Part shown: in pieces, positions 21,342 to 31,176 of the stretch
Layout of the letters: each line of letters begins with the position of its first letter
Position numbering within the stretch: the stretch's first letter is position 1
Source: Chara braunii
Taxonomy: Eukaryota; Streptophyta; Charophyceae; Charales; Characeae
NCBI GenBank assembly: GCA_003427395.1
Contig: BFEA01000380.1
Location: 662,992 to 718,887 of the forward strand
Direction: 5' to 3'
Length of the DNA: 55,896 bases
Program-made: the position numbers and the translations under genes
The notes under the pieces: generated by a model
What the model was told of the DNA's origin: nothing
Databases searched by the model: none
The model's input: the letters and a program-made list of their open reading frames with translations, nothing else

Positions 21342-22073
21342 TCAATCCAAGGAGGGGATTATTCGTGCCATTGTCGTGGCACGCACACCAATCAACCGAT
21401 CATCAATGTCCACCGTGGAGGGGGAAGGGGAGTCGATACATGGGGGCATTGCGAGGGGGAGGGTTAATCGGGAGCGGGGGTAGAAGCTTTCCATCCTCGC
21501 CACCGTTTTCGGAAGCTCCTGATATCGGACGATCCGGTGGAAACGGGGGAAGCGATTACCACTGTGGGGGAGGGAGGCGAGGTAATCGGGATACAGAGTG
21601 GCGAAGGTTCGAAAGAGTGCCACACCGAAATGGTCGTAGTTCTCGCATGCGGGGATAGTCCCCGTAATCATGCAATACACTTCGACGATATTGTGGCCTC
21701 GCCACGCGGCACTAAGGAGAACGGCGTGAAGGCAGAAGTCGGGGAGGGTGCACCTGGTCGAGAGATGGGGGTGAACAGTAACAGCGAGGCGAGTAGCGTA
21801 GAAGAATCGGAAGGTATCCATGGGGAAGGGGTTACGGGGGAAGGTGACACGGGTGGTAATTTGGCGGAGGGTGAGATGGTCAAGGGGACGGCGGGATAAC
21901 GACCGGAGACGAAGCCCGATGGCCCGCATCAGTACGGGCTCGAACTGGTGGACGGTCGGAGGTGGAGGGGGAGGGGGACCGACTTCGTCGCCGCCTTGTC
22001 GATGCGCTCGAAGTCTCGGCCGCTGGGTCCCCATCTTCTGGCTTGGGCGGCTCCGGATCTCGGGCCGGATCAT
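21342..22073 (-). CDS. G2 second 3' ORF, unknown function
   Basis: 243 codons on the element's coding strand between the acidic ORF and the 3' LTR, overlapping the end of the acidic ORF in another frame. Proline-rich N-terminus, then a mixed sequence without long low complexity (TVHQFEPVLMRAIGLRLRS, YCMITGTIPACENYDHFGVA). No domain recognised, no clear signal peptide or transmembrane segment. Its place, after integrase and before the LTR, is where env-like or accessory ORFs sit. It could be an accidental open frame; conservation in other copies would decide. Confidence 0.35.
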   Translation of the reverse strand: MIRPEIRSRPSQKMGTQRPRLRAHRQGGDEVGPPPPPPPTVHQFEPVLMRAIGLRLRSLSRRPLDHLTLRQITTRVTFPRNPFPMDTFRFFYATRLAVTVHPHLSTRCTLPDFCLHAVLLSAAWRGHNIVEVYCMITGTIPACENYDHFGVALFRTFATLYPDYLASLPHSGNRFPRFHRIVRYQELPKTVARMESFYPRSRLTLPLAMPPCIDSPSPSTVDIDDRLIGVRATTMARIIPSLD

Positions 22074-23401
22074 CGGCGATCTGCAGATTTGCTCCGCTGG
22101 CGAATTCCAGTTGTCGCTTTCCGGCCGCGATCTCCTCTCTCTTGCGCGCCGCCTCGGGGTCCTCTGCCTGAGCGTCCGTTTGTCTTGCCTCCTCCGCCGA
22201 GATCTCCCACTCAGATTCTTCTAGCTCTAGCTCTTCCTCTTCTTCCTCCTCACTCTGTTCTCCTTCGCTGTGTTCACTATAACTTCCCTCTTCCGATGTT
22301 TCTTCCTCGTCGTCCTCCTCAGCAGCTTCTTCTTTTTTTTCTTCGATTGTTAACTCCTCGTCTTCAGAGGCCGTTCGATCCTCGAAGAAAGTGAGGTCGA
22401 TTATCTCCCATGGGTCTAGATATCCCCGCTGCGATGGCGGGTTGCGACCACTTCCCGGCTCCTCCAGGCACGCTGGCCACTGAAGGTACGGCGTCAGCGT
22501 TCGTGTGAGGACACGCGGGACCGGGTTCTCGTCGCTCTGCGAGATGATCTCAAGGGGGAGATCGTCAACCAACTGCGCGAGAGGAACTGTGAACTTCAGG
22601 ACCTGCACGATTAGCTGGCGATGGCCGGGCCGCACCGATCCGAACAGGAATCCGAGAAGATCGCCCTCCACGTCCGTCCTCCAAGCCTGGATGATCAACA
22701 ACTCCAAGTACTCTAACCAAGCGCGATGCTCTTCGTCCCTGGTCCACGTGAGTCGCACTCCGACCAGGCACACCGAAAGATCGACGAAGTGTTCACACTA
22801 GAGCCTTCACTGCCTTGGATCGAGAAAGGGGACTGCGAGCGGCTCCAGACAGAAAGAGAAGCGAGGGTGAAGACCAGACTGCCAAAAGGTGGGAAAGAGA
22901 GATGGAAGGGCGAAGGTGGGGACGATGAAAGGGGATAAGTTCTGGAAGCACCCCCCCGACTCGTGCTGGGATGCTCGAATCCCACCAAGATCGATGTCGT
23001 CCGTAGGGACAAGATTGTCCCCGTGGCGCATGAGCCAGTGGTTCCACTCCGCGCCTAACTGCTGACCCCACTCTCTTAGTGACGTCCGGATCATTGTATG
23101 CCGTAGCAGACTGATCGTGCTGATATCGCCGCTTAAGCCGACAATTGTGGACACGTGGCTGATCCCTGGAGCTGGCCGATGGACAAGTACTGCCTCTGCC
23201 AGCACAACCGCCTGGTGACCGCCCGCGAATCAGAACTCGGCTGCTGCATATACCCCCGAAGTGTAGAAAAATTGCGCAAGTCGTAGAAGATCCAGATTGA
23301 ACCGCGGACGCCGGATGATGAACTTGCCAAATCGCTAAGAGGTAGCCTCGTCGCGTTAGCAGATGATTTCCGAGAGCTCGCTCCGTAAGAAAACTCATGG
23401 C
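21880..23401 (-). pseudogene. G2 accessory 3' ORF with acidic and RS-like tail
   Basis: Starts near MSFLTERALGNHLLTRRGYL (about 23401, overlapping the integrase C-terminus), shifts frame near 23340, continues through HRPAPGISHVSTIVGLSGDI (22807-23205) and, after another shift, the 297-codon frame 21880-22773. The latter has a helical start (HRAWLEYLELLIIQAWRTDV), then a long Glu/Asp-rich run (about residues 135-200), a Lys/Arg helical part and a terminal Arg/Ser-rich stretch (STRRRRSRSPSPSTSD). I do not recognise it. Acidic plus RS-like tails suggest nuclear or RNA/chromatin contact, which is inference. I recall similar proteins annotated in Chara, but cannot check. Confidence 0.5.
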
Positions 23402-24417
23402 AATGATGGCGGGGACGGAGTATGGGAAAAGGCAAGAGATGCAAGGGAGGAAAGAAGCGATGGAGAGTCGTCGTCTTCTTCCATAGCCAAGGAAGAGGAA
23501 GAGGGTGCATGGGATGGGGAAGAAGGGAGGGGACGTAGATAGGACATGTGGCCAACGATCGGCCACGCCGATCGGCTTCCCGAGACCTCCGGCACGAGGC
23601 ACACGGTGCTCACTCCGTTCGGTCCAAGCTCGATCACTCGAAATCGCCCGAAGAATCGTGGCGCTATCTTACCTTGGCGAGCACATTTCCTCACCTGCAC
23701 CAAGTCCCCTAATTTATACAGGGGTCGCAAACCCGCATTCTCGTTCCGGGCCTCGTAACTACGGACCTGTCGACCGTGGGCCAACTCGGTCATTTTCTGG
23801 CGCTTTCGGGCCAATCGAGGCAGGGACCTTTCCATCAATTCCATGTCTCGCTTGGCCCTGTCTCGAACCGTGGCCCTGGTGAGCCGTCGGTTCAGCGAAG
23901 ATTCGTCCGGGAGGCTTGGTATTGAAACGCAGGCCACGCTATTGGTCCTTAATTGAAAAGGGCTCAGGCCCGTCGATTCGTGGGGCGTCCCTCGATGGAC
24001 CGCCAGGATGTGATCTACGATATCGGGCCAGGGTCTGGGGCCCCGCGCTGCGATATTGCGTCGTAGTGTTGTCTTTATCACCCTATTTGCATTTTCTACC
24101 AGCCCGTTAAATTGCCACATATGGGGTGCGGTATTCCGAATAGCGAAGCCGTGTACGACCAGATTCCTCAAGACTTCACCCCTGAATTCTACCCCATTAT
24201 CGGTCAGAATTTCCTTTGTGTCCTGGTGCATCCCTAAAAACCGATTGATGTATCGCGCAATTTCGGCCGCCTGTCGCGTACAACAGGGATCATACGCCTC
24301 GATCCATTTCGAAAAATGGTCCACGAACACGAGTAGGATTGAATATTCACATCTATTGGGTCCAGGGGGCACCACAATATCGGTGGTATCCATGCTAACC
24401 CTTTGAAAACCGCTCAA
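23395..24417 (-). CDS. G2 integrase, catalytic core and C-terminal domain
   Basis: 340 codons, uninterrupted. The retroviral-type core has Asp in VSMDTTDIV, Asp in ILTDNGVEF and Glu in FNGLVENANR, spaced 34 residues between the last two, close to the D,D35E pattern. Supporting motifs: FVDHFSKWIEAY and the C-terminal block YKLGDLVQV...GRFRVIELGPNG, comparable with the GPY/F module (GRF instead of GPF). A Ser/Pro-rich tail follows. No chromodomain is visible. The enzyme would join element cDNA to target DNA. The zinc-binding N-terminal part lies upstream but is broken off by stops. Confidence 0.9.
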   Translation of the reverse strand: MSGFQRVSMDTTDIVVPPGPNRCEYSILLVFVDHFSKWIEAYDPCCTRQAAEIARYINRFLGMHQDTKEILTDNGVEFRGEVLRNLVVHGFAIRNTAPHMWQFNGLVENANRVIKTTLRRNIAARGPRPWPDIVDHILAVHRGTPHESTGLSPFQLRTNSVACVSIPSLPDESSLNRRLTRATVRDRAKRDMELMERSLPRLARKRQKMTELAHGRQVRSYEARNENAGLRPLYKLGDLVQVRKCARQGKIAPRFFGRFRVIELGPNGVSTVCLVPEVSGSRSAWPIVGHMSYLRPLPSSPSHAPSSSSLAMEEDDDSPSLLSSLASLAFSHTPSPPSLP

Positions 24418-24439
24418 CTATTGTCGGTACTATTGATCT

Positions 24440-24640
24440 TGGCGGCTGAATCAGCGCCTTGTCAGCAGCGCAGACCTGATAGTTCGCGACGATGAATTTC
24501 ACATCGTCACGAATATTGGACCAATACCACTCGTTTTTGTCGATTGCCGCGTCCGTGATCCGTACGGCAAAATGGGCAGCCGTTTACTTGTGCGCTGTCT
24601 TCACCCAGTCATACCTCATGAACGGGTGCGGCACTACCAT
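24440..24640 (-). pseudogene. G2 integrase N-terminal zinc-binding region, decayed
   Basis: Minus-strand reading shows HPFMRYDWVKTAHK, a TAA, then TAAHFAVRITDAAIDKNEWY, WSNIRDDVKFIVANYQVCAADK. This matches the HHCC-type gypsy integrase finger (H...H...fyWp.m..dv..yv..C..C), with Tyr in place of the first Cys and a nonsense codon between the His residues. It would belong to the same polyprotein as the core. Confidence 0.65.
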
Positions 24641-24823
24641 CCAAATCCCACTACGCTCTGTTTTCCGTTTTTCCAGTCGTCCCTCATTCCAGCGGTAATC
24701 CCGGGCCCTTTCATTGGCCCTCCTCCGATCTTCCTTGGTGAAGTCCTAGAGGGGGTTATCCACTAGGGTAGCAATCAAGGCGATATCCGTCCATACTTCG
24801 GCCCTTCTAAACCTCTGGGTCTT

Positions 24824-25129
24824 TTATAACCCTTCTGACGTGGCGTCCAGGAAGCGAGCCTCGGTCGGGATCTTATCAACCCGACACAAGGGGCGCAGCC
24901 AAGGCTTACTGTCATTTCGGTATTGGATGCACGAGCCGTGGGCTCGTGCGACACACTGTCGACAGTCTATCCATTCCGCATATCCTTCTCCGCTATGACG
25001 CATAGAAACCGAGTACACGCGAGAAATTTCTTCGCAAAAATAACAAAATTTATCAGGCAGGGAGAGGAGAGATGAGGAGGAGAGGGGGGAGAGGGGAGTG
25101 GTAGGGTTACCTTCGTCACCCATGGCCAC
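24824..25129 (-). pseudogene. PHD-like zinc finger between RNase H and integrase
   Basis: 101-codon frame. Ligand pattern: C29-x2-C32, C56-x2-C59, H64 (x4 after C59), C67 (x2 after H), W77, R79 and C82. This fits the C4HC3 PHD finger, including the Trp two residues before the seventh ligand, with Arg (CGC) standing where Cys (TGC) is expected. PHD fingers read histone tails, so in a Ty3 pol this could guide integration to particular chromatin, much as chromodomains do in chromoviruses; that role is inference. The frame is separated from RNase H by a shift near 25116 and from integrase by stops. A Pro/Ser/Leu-rich spacer precedes the finger. Confidence 0.55.
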
Positions 25130-25697
25130 TTGCCTGCTTCTTGCCTCGTGGAAGGACTACCACTTGTTCGTACTTGGGTCCGTTCGCCGACTCCGGTTCC
25201 TTCCACGGGATGATCTGTTCTGCCTTAGGTACTTTAGCTGGTTGATGCAGATGTGTCAGTCCGTCCGCGTTGCCGTGCCTCTCCGTCTTCCGATGGATGA
25301 TGTCGAAGTCGTACTCCTGTAGGCGCACTGCCTTATGTCCAATCATGCCCGTGTAATTGGTGAGCCTCTTAAGTGCTAGCAAGGGATCGTGATCAGTGAC
25401 AAGGAGGAACTTCTGTCCGTACAGATACGGATGGAAGTGTTGGATTCCCCACACTACTGCGTAGCATTCACCCTGCGGAGCTGAGTCATTCCTCCGCTCG
25501 TCTGGTACTGTTTCCGACACATATTCGATGACATGTTCGTGGCCATCGTTTCCCTTCTACGCTAAAATAGTGGAAATAGCCTCCTGCTGCCACTCCGTGA
25601 TGAGAATGAACTGCTTCGCGGGGTTCAGTCGGATCAAAATAGGCGTCGTTGCTAGAGCTTCCTTGAGGGTCGCGAAGGCCTGTTCGCACCCTGTGTC
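25116..25697 (-). pseudogene. G2 RNase H
   Basis: Continues the RT frame with a TGA at 25698-25700 and a TAG near 25557. Motifs of Ty3-type RNase H: ECYAVVWGIQHFHPYLYGQK, LLVTDHDPLLAL, and YDFDIIHRKTERHGNADGLT. The TDHDPL and HGNADGLT blocks hold the expected acidic active-site residues. It degrades RNA in the RNA-DNA hybrid during reverse transcription. Confidence 0.85.
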
Positions 25698-26771
25698 TCA
25701 ACTGAGGGGCAAGTCCTTCCGTAACAAGTTTGTTAAGGGTCGTGCATTCGCGGCGAAGCCCTTGATGAAACGACAATAGTACGAGGCTAACCCCAAGAAG
25801 GCTCGAGCCTGCGTCAGTGACGTGGGAACAGAAGCTTCCTTCACCGCCGCGACCTTTCTCGAGTCAGGCTGCAGTCCTCCACGTGTCACGACGTAGCCCA
25901 AGAACGAAATTTCCGAAAGGAAAAATTCGCTCTTTTCGAGCGCAATCTTGAATCCGGCGTCTCTAAGAGCACCCAATGTCCACTCGATATGCTGCACATG
26001 GTCGTGATAGGTCTCTGAATAGACCAGGATGTCGTCCATGTACACTATGATGCAGAAGTTAATCATTCCCTGCGTTAACCGTGTCTTGTTGACGAAGTTC
26101 TGAAACGTGACGTTCATGGCTCGCTGAAACGTGGCCGGCACATTGCAAACCCCCATCGGGCACTGAACCCACTGCCACGTGCCTTCAAACAGTACGAAGG
26201 CCGTCTTCAGCCGATCTTCCTCCTTAACCAAAATGTGATGGAAGTCGTGCCGAATATCAAACTTACTAAAATAATTAGCACATCCAGTCGCATCCAGCAA
26301 ATCATCAATTCAGGGGAGGGGATACACATCTTTGATCGTGATGTCATTCAGTTTGCGATAATCAATGCATATGCGAATCGATCCGTTCTTTTTCGGTACT
26401 AATATTACCGGAAACGACCATGGTCCGGTGGCGGGTTCGATCCAACCGCTTTCTTCGAATTCTCGAATCCGTCGTAGAGCCTTTCTCCGTTCTACCAGGG
26501 AATATCTGTAAGGTTTACAGTGAATTGGGAAATGATTTCCTGTCTGGATCTCGTGCTGTATGGCTAGCGACAGCCCAATATCTGTGTCCGTCACACTAAT
26601 CGCTCCTTTGTACTCCTTTAGAATGTCTGCGATTAGGTGGTGAATCTCATCAGGTACATATCGAGGTACATGCAACTCATACGACTCATCCCATACCCTC
26701 ACATCGATGTGTTTTGTATTCACCCGCTTGACATTTTCTGGGGGGGGCGCGGAGATGAATGAGTTGTCTGA
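25698..26771 (-). pseudogene. G2 reverse transcriptase
   Basis: One frame with a single internal TGA at 26310-26312. Before it: [56 protein letters not shown]. After it: FSKFDIRHDFHHI, TAFVLFEGTWQWVQCPMGVC, NVPATFQRAMN, the catalytic YMDD (IIVYMDDILVYS), LGYVVTRGGLQPDSRK and SYYCRFIKGFA. The stop replaces the residue after YPLP, usually Arg in YPLPRIDDLLD, so CGA to TGA is the simplest cause. Standard Ty3/gypsy RT length and order. Confidence 0.9.
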
Positions 26772-27720
26772 TCACCAGGAGAACACGGTGGTCATCATCT
26801 GTGCATCTTGTTCTCGGATGGCCACGTGTTCTTCCGGTGTTACCCCATTTCGAATGTCTTGCCACGGCACAGGTTTCGTTGCAATCTTGATCCTGAGCCT
26901 GTTCTCGAGGCGCTCAGGTGGTTCCAAAGAGTTGATCTCTGCCCCCAATCGTAACAATCGAATTTCTTTTGCGGGTGTCAACAGAGACTTCGGGAGATCC
27001 GTGATATGGCAGTAGTGCCTTTTGTCATTGTATCGGGCGAGAAGAGGTGAGATCCCTTCGTACAGGGTTCGAGGGGGTTCCAAAGAATCGACCATCCTTG
27101 AAATCTGTACGAGAGGTTCTCCCATAATCATAGCCTGTGTTCTTTGCAAATTTTGGTTAATCCTTCTCAACGCTTTAGCATTTGTCCGTTGCATGGGGTA
27201 ATGGATACGTTCTTGTGCCATCTCCAGGATTACGGGATCATCATCATCATCGCTGCTGTCAGCGTCTTTGAATGTCTGCCCGTTGTCCCAAGTAATCATG
27301 CGAAGGGTCCCCGTCATCATGGGAGAAACTCGTGGGGCTATGTTAGCGGTAGTACGAAGGGTCAGTCTCATTGGTACAACATAGGGTTTCCCACCCGTAT
27401 TTCGGAGGACAATCGATCGTCTTTCGAAGTCAAGATTGACTCGTAGTGCTACCAGGGCGGGAAGGCCAAAAAGCAACATTTGTCATTCGACCCACTGTTG
27501 ACATCTAATACTACGACGACACCCAAAGCATGCACCTTCCCTAATCGAAAAGCAACATTAGTCATTCGACCCACTGTTTTGATCTTTTCCTCATCTTCCG
27601 AGACGAGCTGATCTTTTTCTGTGAACATGATCAGATCGTTTTTTCTTCCTTCTCTCTCCACTACCCGTAATGAAATAGCCAACACAGCGGCTCCTGAATC
27701 GATGATAGTATTATATGGAA
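26772..27720 (-). pseudogene. G2 aspartic protease and linker to RT
   Basis: The active-site triplet Asp-Ser-Gly is encoded at 27692-27700 (IIDSGAAVLAISLRV), followed after a frame change by LLFGLPALVALRVNLDFERR and GGKPYVVPMRLTL, the second half of a gypsy-type protease. A 30-bp segment (AAAGCAACATTTGTCATTCG...) is repeated at 27473-27503 and 27548-27578, and may be what shifts the frame. The 27479-26772 frame is in phase with RT and ends in TGA at 26772-26774; the codons beyond are open into RT, so protease and RT belonged to one polyprotein. Confidence 0.75.
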
Positions 27721-27937
27721 TTCCCCATACCTCAATGTCGCATTCCGCGGATTTCCATGTGATGGGTTTAATCCGCAGGAAGTGATCATCTTTTTGGATT
27801 AGTCATATGCGTATGGGGTCAGAAGTACCTGCGGCATTTTCGTCTGGTGTTGGTCCTTTCGTTTTTGTGTTTGTCGTTCGGGTAAGGGCAAATCGTTTTC
27901 GGTTTGCTTTGCAGTGCTGCAGCATACGTTCGTTAGC

Positions 27938-29358
27938 CTATTCTGATATCGAAAGCATATGGCCGATTGGAAGGGGGATTCGATGATCTAAGGCTCGTAC
28001 GATGTTTAGAACATCGATTTCCCCCGTGACGAAGGTGGGTCCTCCCGACTCCTTCTCTCCTGGAGAAGGTCGCCACTCCGCCATCTCTCGTTGTTCAGGC
28101 GTGGGTCTAATCGTACCAATCATTCCAAGCCCCGGGTATCCCAGTGTTACATACTGATCCAAGGGAATAAGCTCAGAGTCTGCAGCCTCCTCCATTGATG
28201 CTAACGTGGTTCCGCTTCCCTCTACTTCTTCCATCAATGCTCCTTCCCGTCCCGGCCCGTTAGCTGTTGGTGCTGCAGATACTGGTGCGGCTCGGACTCG
28301 TTGTTGGGAGAGCCAGTGAGGGCAATCCTGGTCTATGTGCCCTGGTTGGTGACACGTGTAGCAGACATTCAGATTGCCCGGGATCCCGGCAGGAGGCGGT
28401 GCCAGAGGCTCTGAGCCAATCCGTGCTGGATCGGCGCGGCACGCACTGCGATGGGTCGCATCGATCTCATCATTGCCTCGATTCGAGCATTGTGTTCCCA
28501 TTGCTCCTTTTTACTCTCCTGAATCAAATTAACCAATGTTTTGGTTAGTTCGAGCAAGGCGGAAGACTTATTCGGTCGTGAGGGGGTTTCGATCGGGGGT
28601 GGGGACACTGTCATCACGGGAGCGGGTACGTTTGCAATCACACTTGGAACCGATCGTTTAGGGGTGATCTGCTCTAGATAGGTGACCGGGCCAGATACAA
28701 ATCCCATGTTTTCGAACTTGTTTTACAACACGGCCAACTCAGCCTTAGCCCTTGCTAATTCAGACGAGTCGCCTTCCCTAGGGTAATCCTCTCCTTCTAG
28801 GAGGCTCGCAGCAAATTTTCTCTTCATTTCTTCTGTGGCTGCCATGATCTGTTCCAGCGTGTGATTGATGGGGGAGAACTGTTTTCACAGTTTCGCCCTC
28901 ATCGTTCGGCTGCGAGGTCCGTCAATGAACAAATCTCTTCCTACTTGCTCACCTCGCTCCGTTTTTACGAACATTCGGTAGAACTGGTTTCGATATTCCG
29001 TAACAGATTCAAGAGATTTTTGAACTCGATATTTAATCATAAGGAGCGCTTGTTCTTGATGGATATAATCAAACCGATTCATAAAATCTCGCTCAAAAGT
29101 TGGAAGATCCACCCATACATAGGTCCTAAACCAATGATGGGCGTCCCCTCCTAATCGAGCGGGAATGTTCACCTGAGCTTCGTTATCGTCATACTGCTGA
29201 GCGCGGAGTGTGGCTAGCCATGCTCCAGCAAAATTGTGCGCAGGTTCAAACCAATAGAGGTCACAGGGCGTTATGGGAGTCCATGCTCGTGGTGCGGGTT
29301 GATTAGGATTCTGCTGGGGATTTGGGTTTTGTTGGGGGTTCTGCTGATTAGCATTCAT
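27938..29358 (-). pseudogene. G2 gag
   Basis: Starts MNANQQNPQQNPNPQQN, then the gypsy gag core (GAWLATLRAQQYDDNEAQVN, AHHWFRTYVWVDLPTFERDF, YRNQFYRMFVKTERGEQVGR). A TGA at 28885-28887 stands where G1 has CGA (AKL-R-KQFSP). Further on come NMGFVSGPVTYLEQITPKR, LELTKTLVNLIQESKKEQW, a CCHC knuckle CYTCHQPGHIDQDC, and GYPGLGMIGTIRPTPEQRE, spread over frames 28369-28707 and 27938-28501. A stop also replaces a Gln codon just before KFENMGF. This protein forms the particle and binds RNA; it sits directly upstream of protease. Confidence 0.85.
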
Positions 29359-29468
29359 ATTGACTGTCCAATGAGCCGCAGACCGGCTTCTGGTGACGAC
29401 GGGATCGCGTTGATGAGCGTTCCGAGGTCGAGGTCGTCCTCTGTTAGCCAGATCGCCCAGCTATGAGT

Positions 29469-29483
29469 CCTAGAACCCTGCCA
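29469..29483 (-). promoter_or_regulatory. G2 primer-binding-site candidate
   Basis: TGGCAGGGTTCTAGG on the minus strand, two bases after an LTR end at ...CCCGACA. The competing candidate is TGGTATCGGAGCC, immediately upstream, which differs at one base from the plant initiator-Met primer site. Confidence 0.4.
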
Positions 29484-29812
29484 CGTGTCGGGCTCCGATA
29501 CCAACCTTACACACGGCGCGACTTCCTAATCGGAGTGGCATGTGGGCCTGGAAGTGCGAAAAGGGGTCTGCCAAGGATTTTTGGGAAAGTGGGGATGGAA
29601 TCCCAGGTCAGAACTAATATCTCCTATGGCAGAGTTTCATGGGCATATATGCAATAGGTCTAAGGGCGAGTTCCTCCCGATCTGTTGACGTTCTATGTCG
29701 TGCAGCATAAGGCAGATGGCATGCGTGGTGCATTCAAGGTCGTCCGATCCGTCTGTTTTGGCGGTGGCGAGAGGCCCGCCCCGGATAGTTGTGTTCCTGA
29801 TGAGTCGGTCCT

Positions 29813-30226
29813 TTAGGTGCCGACACGTGGCGTCTGTCGTCGCGCATTTTGGTCAGGCCCTCTTGTTTCAAGGGTTCGTCGGTTACCGAGCCGCCAGCGA
29901 TTTCCGTAGGGCGTGCGGGGCCAGTACGAAGCGATGGAATTCCACGGTACCACCGTGAGTTGGTGATACGGGAGGAGGAGACGGAAGGGAGGGAAGTTGG
30001 TAGCGATAACAACGAAGCCGGGGGATATGAAGTAATGGGTGTTGTCCGAAGTGGGAAAATCGGGGCATCTCGGATCGCTGGTGGTGGCACAGTGAAACTC
30101 CCTGGGGCACAATCGATTCTCGGTTAGGCGGGGCAATTTCGGGCGTCTCTGTCTGAGACACTCTCTCACCCAGGAGTCGAAATACTCTGGATCCCACGAC
30201 AAATCTGAGTCCCTCGAGTACGTCAT
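29813..30226 (-). CDS. LTR-embedded ORF0 of G2 (5' LTR)
   Basis: 137 codons from the conserved ATG at 30226 (MTYSRDSDLSWDPEYFDSW) to a stop at 29813. It shares with the G1 copy the blocks ENRLCPREFHCATTS, THYF, GFVVI, FPPFRLLLPYHQL, VVPW and YWP, and a basic NARR-type tail; its C-terminus is shorter. The ATG is about 590 bp downstream of TATA motif 2, so the ORF should lie in the leader of the genomic RNA, ahead of gag. Unknown family. The Cys/His residues (C-x6-C-x7-C ... H) might bind metal. Confidence 0.55.
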   Translation of the reverse strand: MTYSRDSDLSWDPEYFDSWVRECLRQRRPKLPRLTENRLCPREFHCATTSDPRCPDFPTSDNTHYFISPGFVVIATNFPPFRLLLPYHQLTVVPWNSIASYWPRTPYGNRWRLGNRRTLETRGPDQNARRQTPRVGT

Positions 30227-30820
30227 CTTGTCATCGCGGTGTGATGGAATCCTTCCGCACACGTCTAATCTACAGGGGGAATTTCCGATGTGATATCGAA
30301 AATTCCTATCCGTTTAGGTGCGTGGGGGAAGGAAAATTCCTGCCCACCTGATGTCGAAGGTGTCAAGTTCATCAATGGTTGCGAATGAGCGCGCGTGGAT
30401 ACGTGTAGGCTGCGCAGATCGGATCGCGCTTACATGCATCCCCGCGAGGTATTCGCTTGTTTTTGGACAAACAACTACCCAATCATCTAATCACTCTGTG
30501 ATCCCGTACGCAATCGTTTCCGAGCATACAAGGTGCAGCAACAACAGTAGTTCAAAAGGGGATAAACAACAATAGAAGCAGTATTGATGACTACGCAAAA
30601 ATTCCTACTATGCTCAAGAGTGTATCAAAACGACAAGCAAAGGCAAGGATCAGGCGAAAAGTCACCGCAATAGACATGACATTCATTCATCCATTCATTC
30701 GACAAAACACGTGACAAACGAAATCGAGATCAACCGCAAAATGAGTATGGGCTGAAACCAAGACAAGGATTCCAAAGACAAAACGAAAAATGGGAGAGTC
30801 GCCCTGAGCCGAGATCAAAA

Positions 30821-30828
30821 TTTATATA
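30821..30828 (-). promoter_or_regulatory. TATA motif 2 in G2 5' LTR
   Basis: TATATAAATTTTGATC on the minus strand; conserved with 20053-20060 and 12194-12201. Confidence 0.5.
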
Positions 30829-31169
30829 CAAAAGCAAAGAGGGAGAAAAGACAAAGAAAACTGCAAATCCACGTCCATCAACCTCAACTCCCTCTTCCTC
30901 TCTCGTTCTCTCCGATGCGGACAGTCCGTCGTCAAGCACCAACCCACGAAGTCGTCACCCCGCTTAGTCCTCCCACACCCGTCAGGTTCGTCCGCGCCCA
31001 CAGTCCGCTGTGGCCCGTGTCAACCCCGCACGTTTGGCACCAGCTCGTCGGGTCGCCCGACTCCCACTTCAACTCACCTCTTACTTCGCTCGTGAGCCGA
31101 CCCTCACTGATCGCGGTACCCCGAGCTTCCAACAGCTGGTTAAGAGAGCTATCTAATCACGCAGCCAGA

Positions 31170-31176
31170 ATTTATA
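31170..31176 (-). promoter_or_regulatory. TATA motif 1 in G2 5' LTR
   Basis: GCTATAAATTCTGG on the minus strand; conserved with 20402-20408 and 11843-11849. Confidence 0.5.

Noticed and set aside
21537-21899. 120-codon plus-strand frame METGEAITTVGEGG
   Set aside because: It is antisense to the second G2 3' ORF, glycine-rich by composition and unsupported by any motif.
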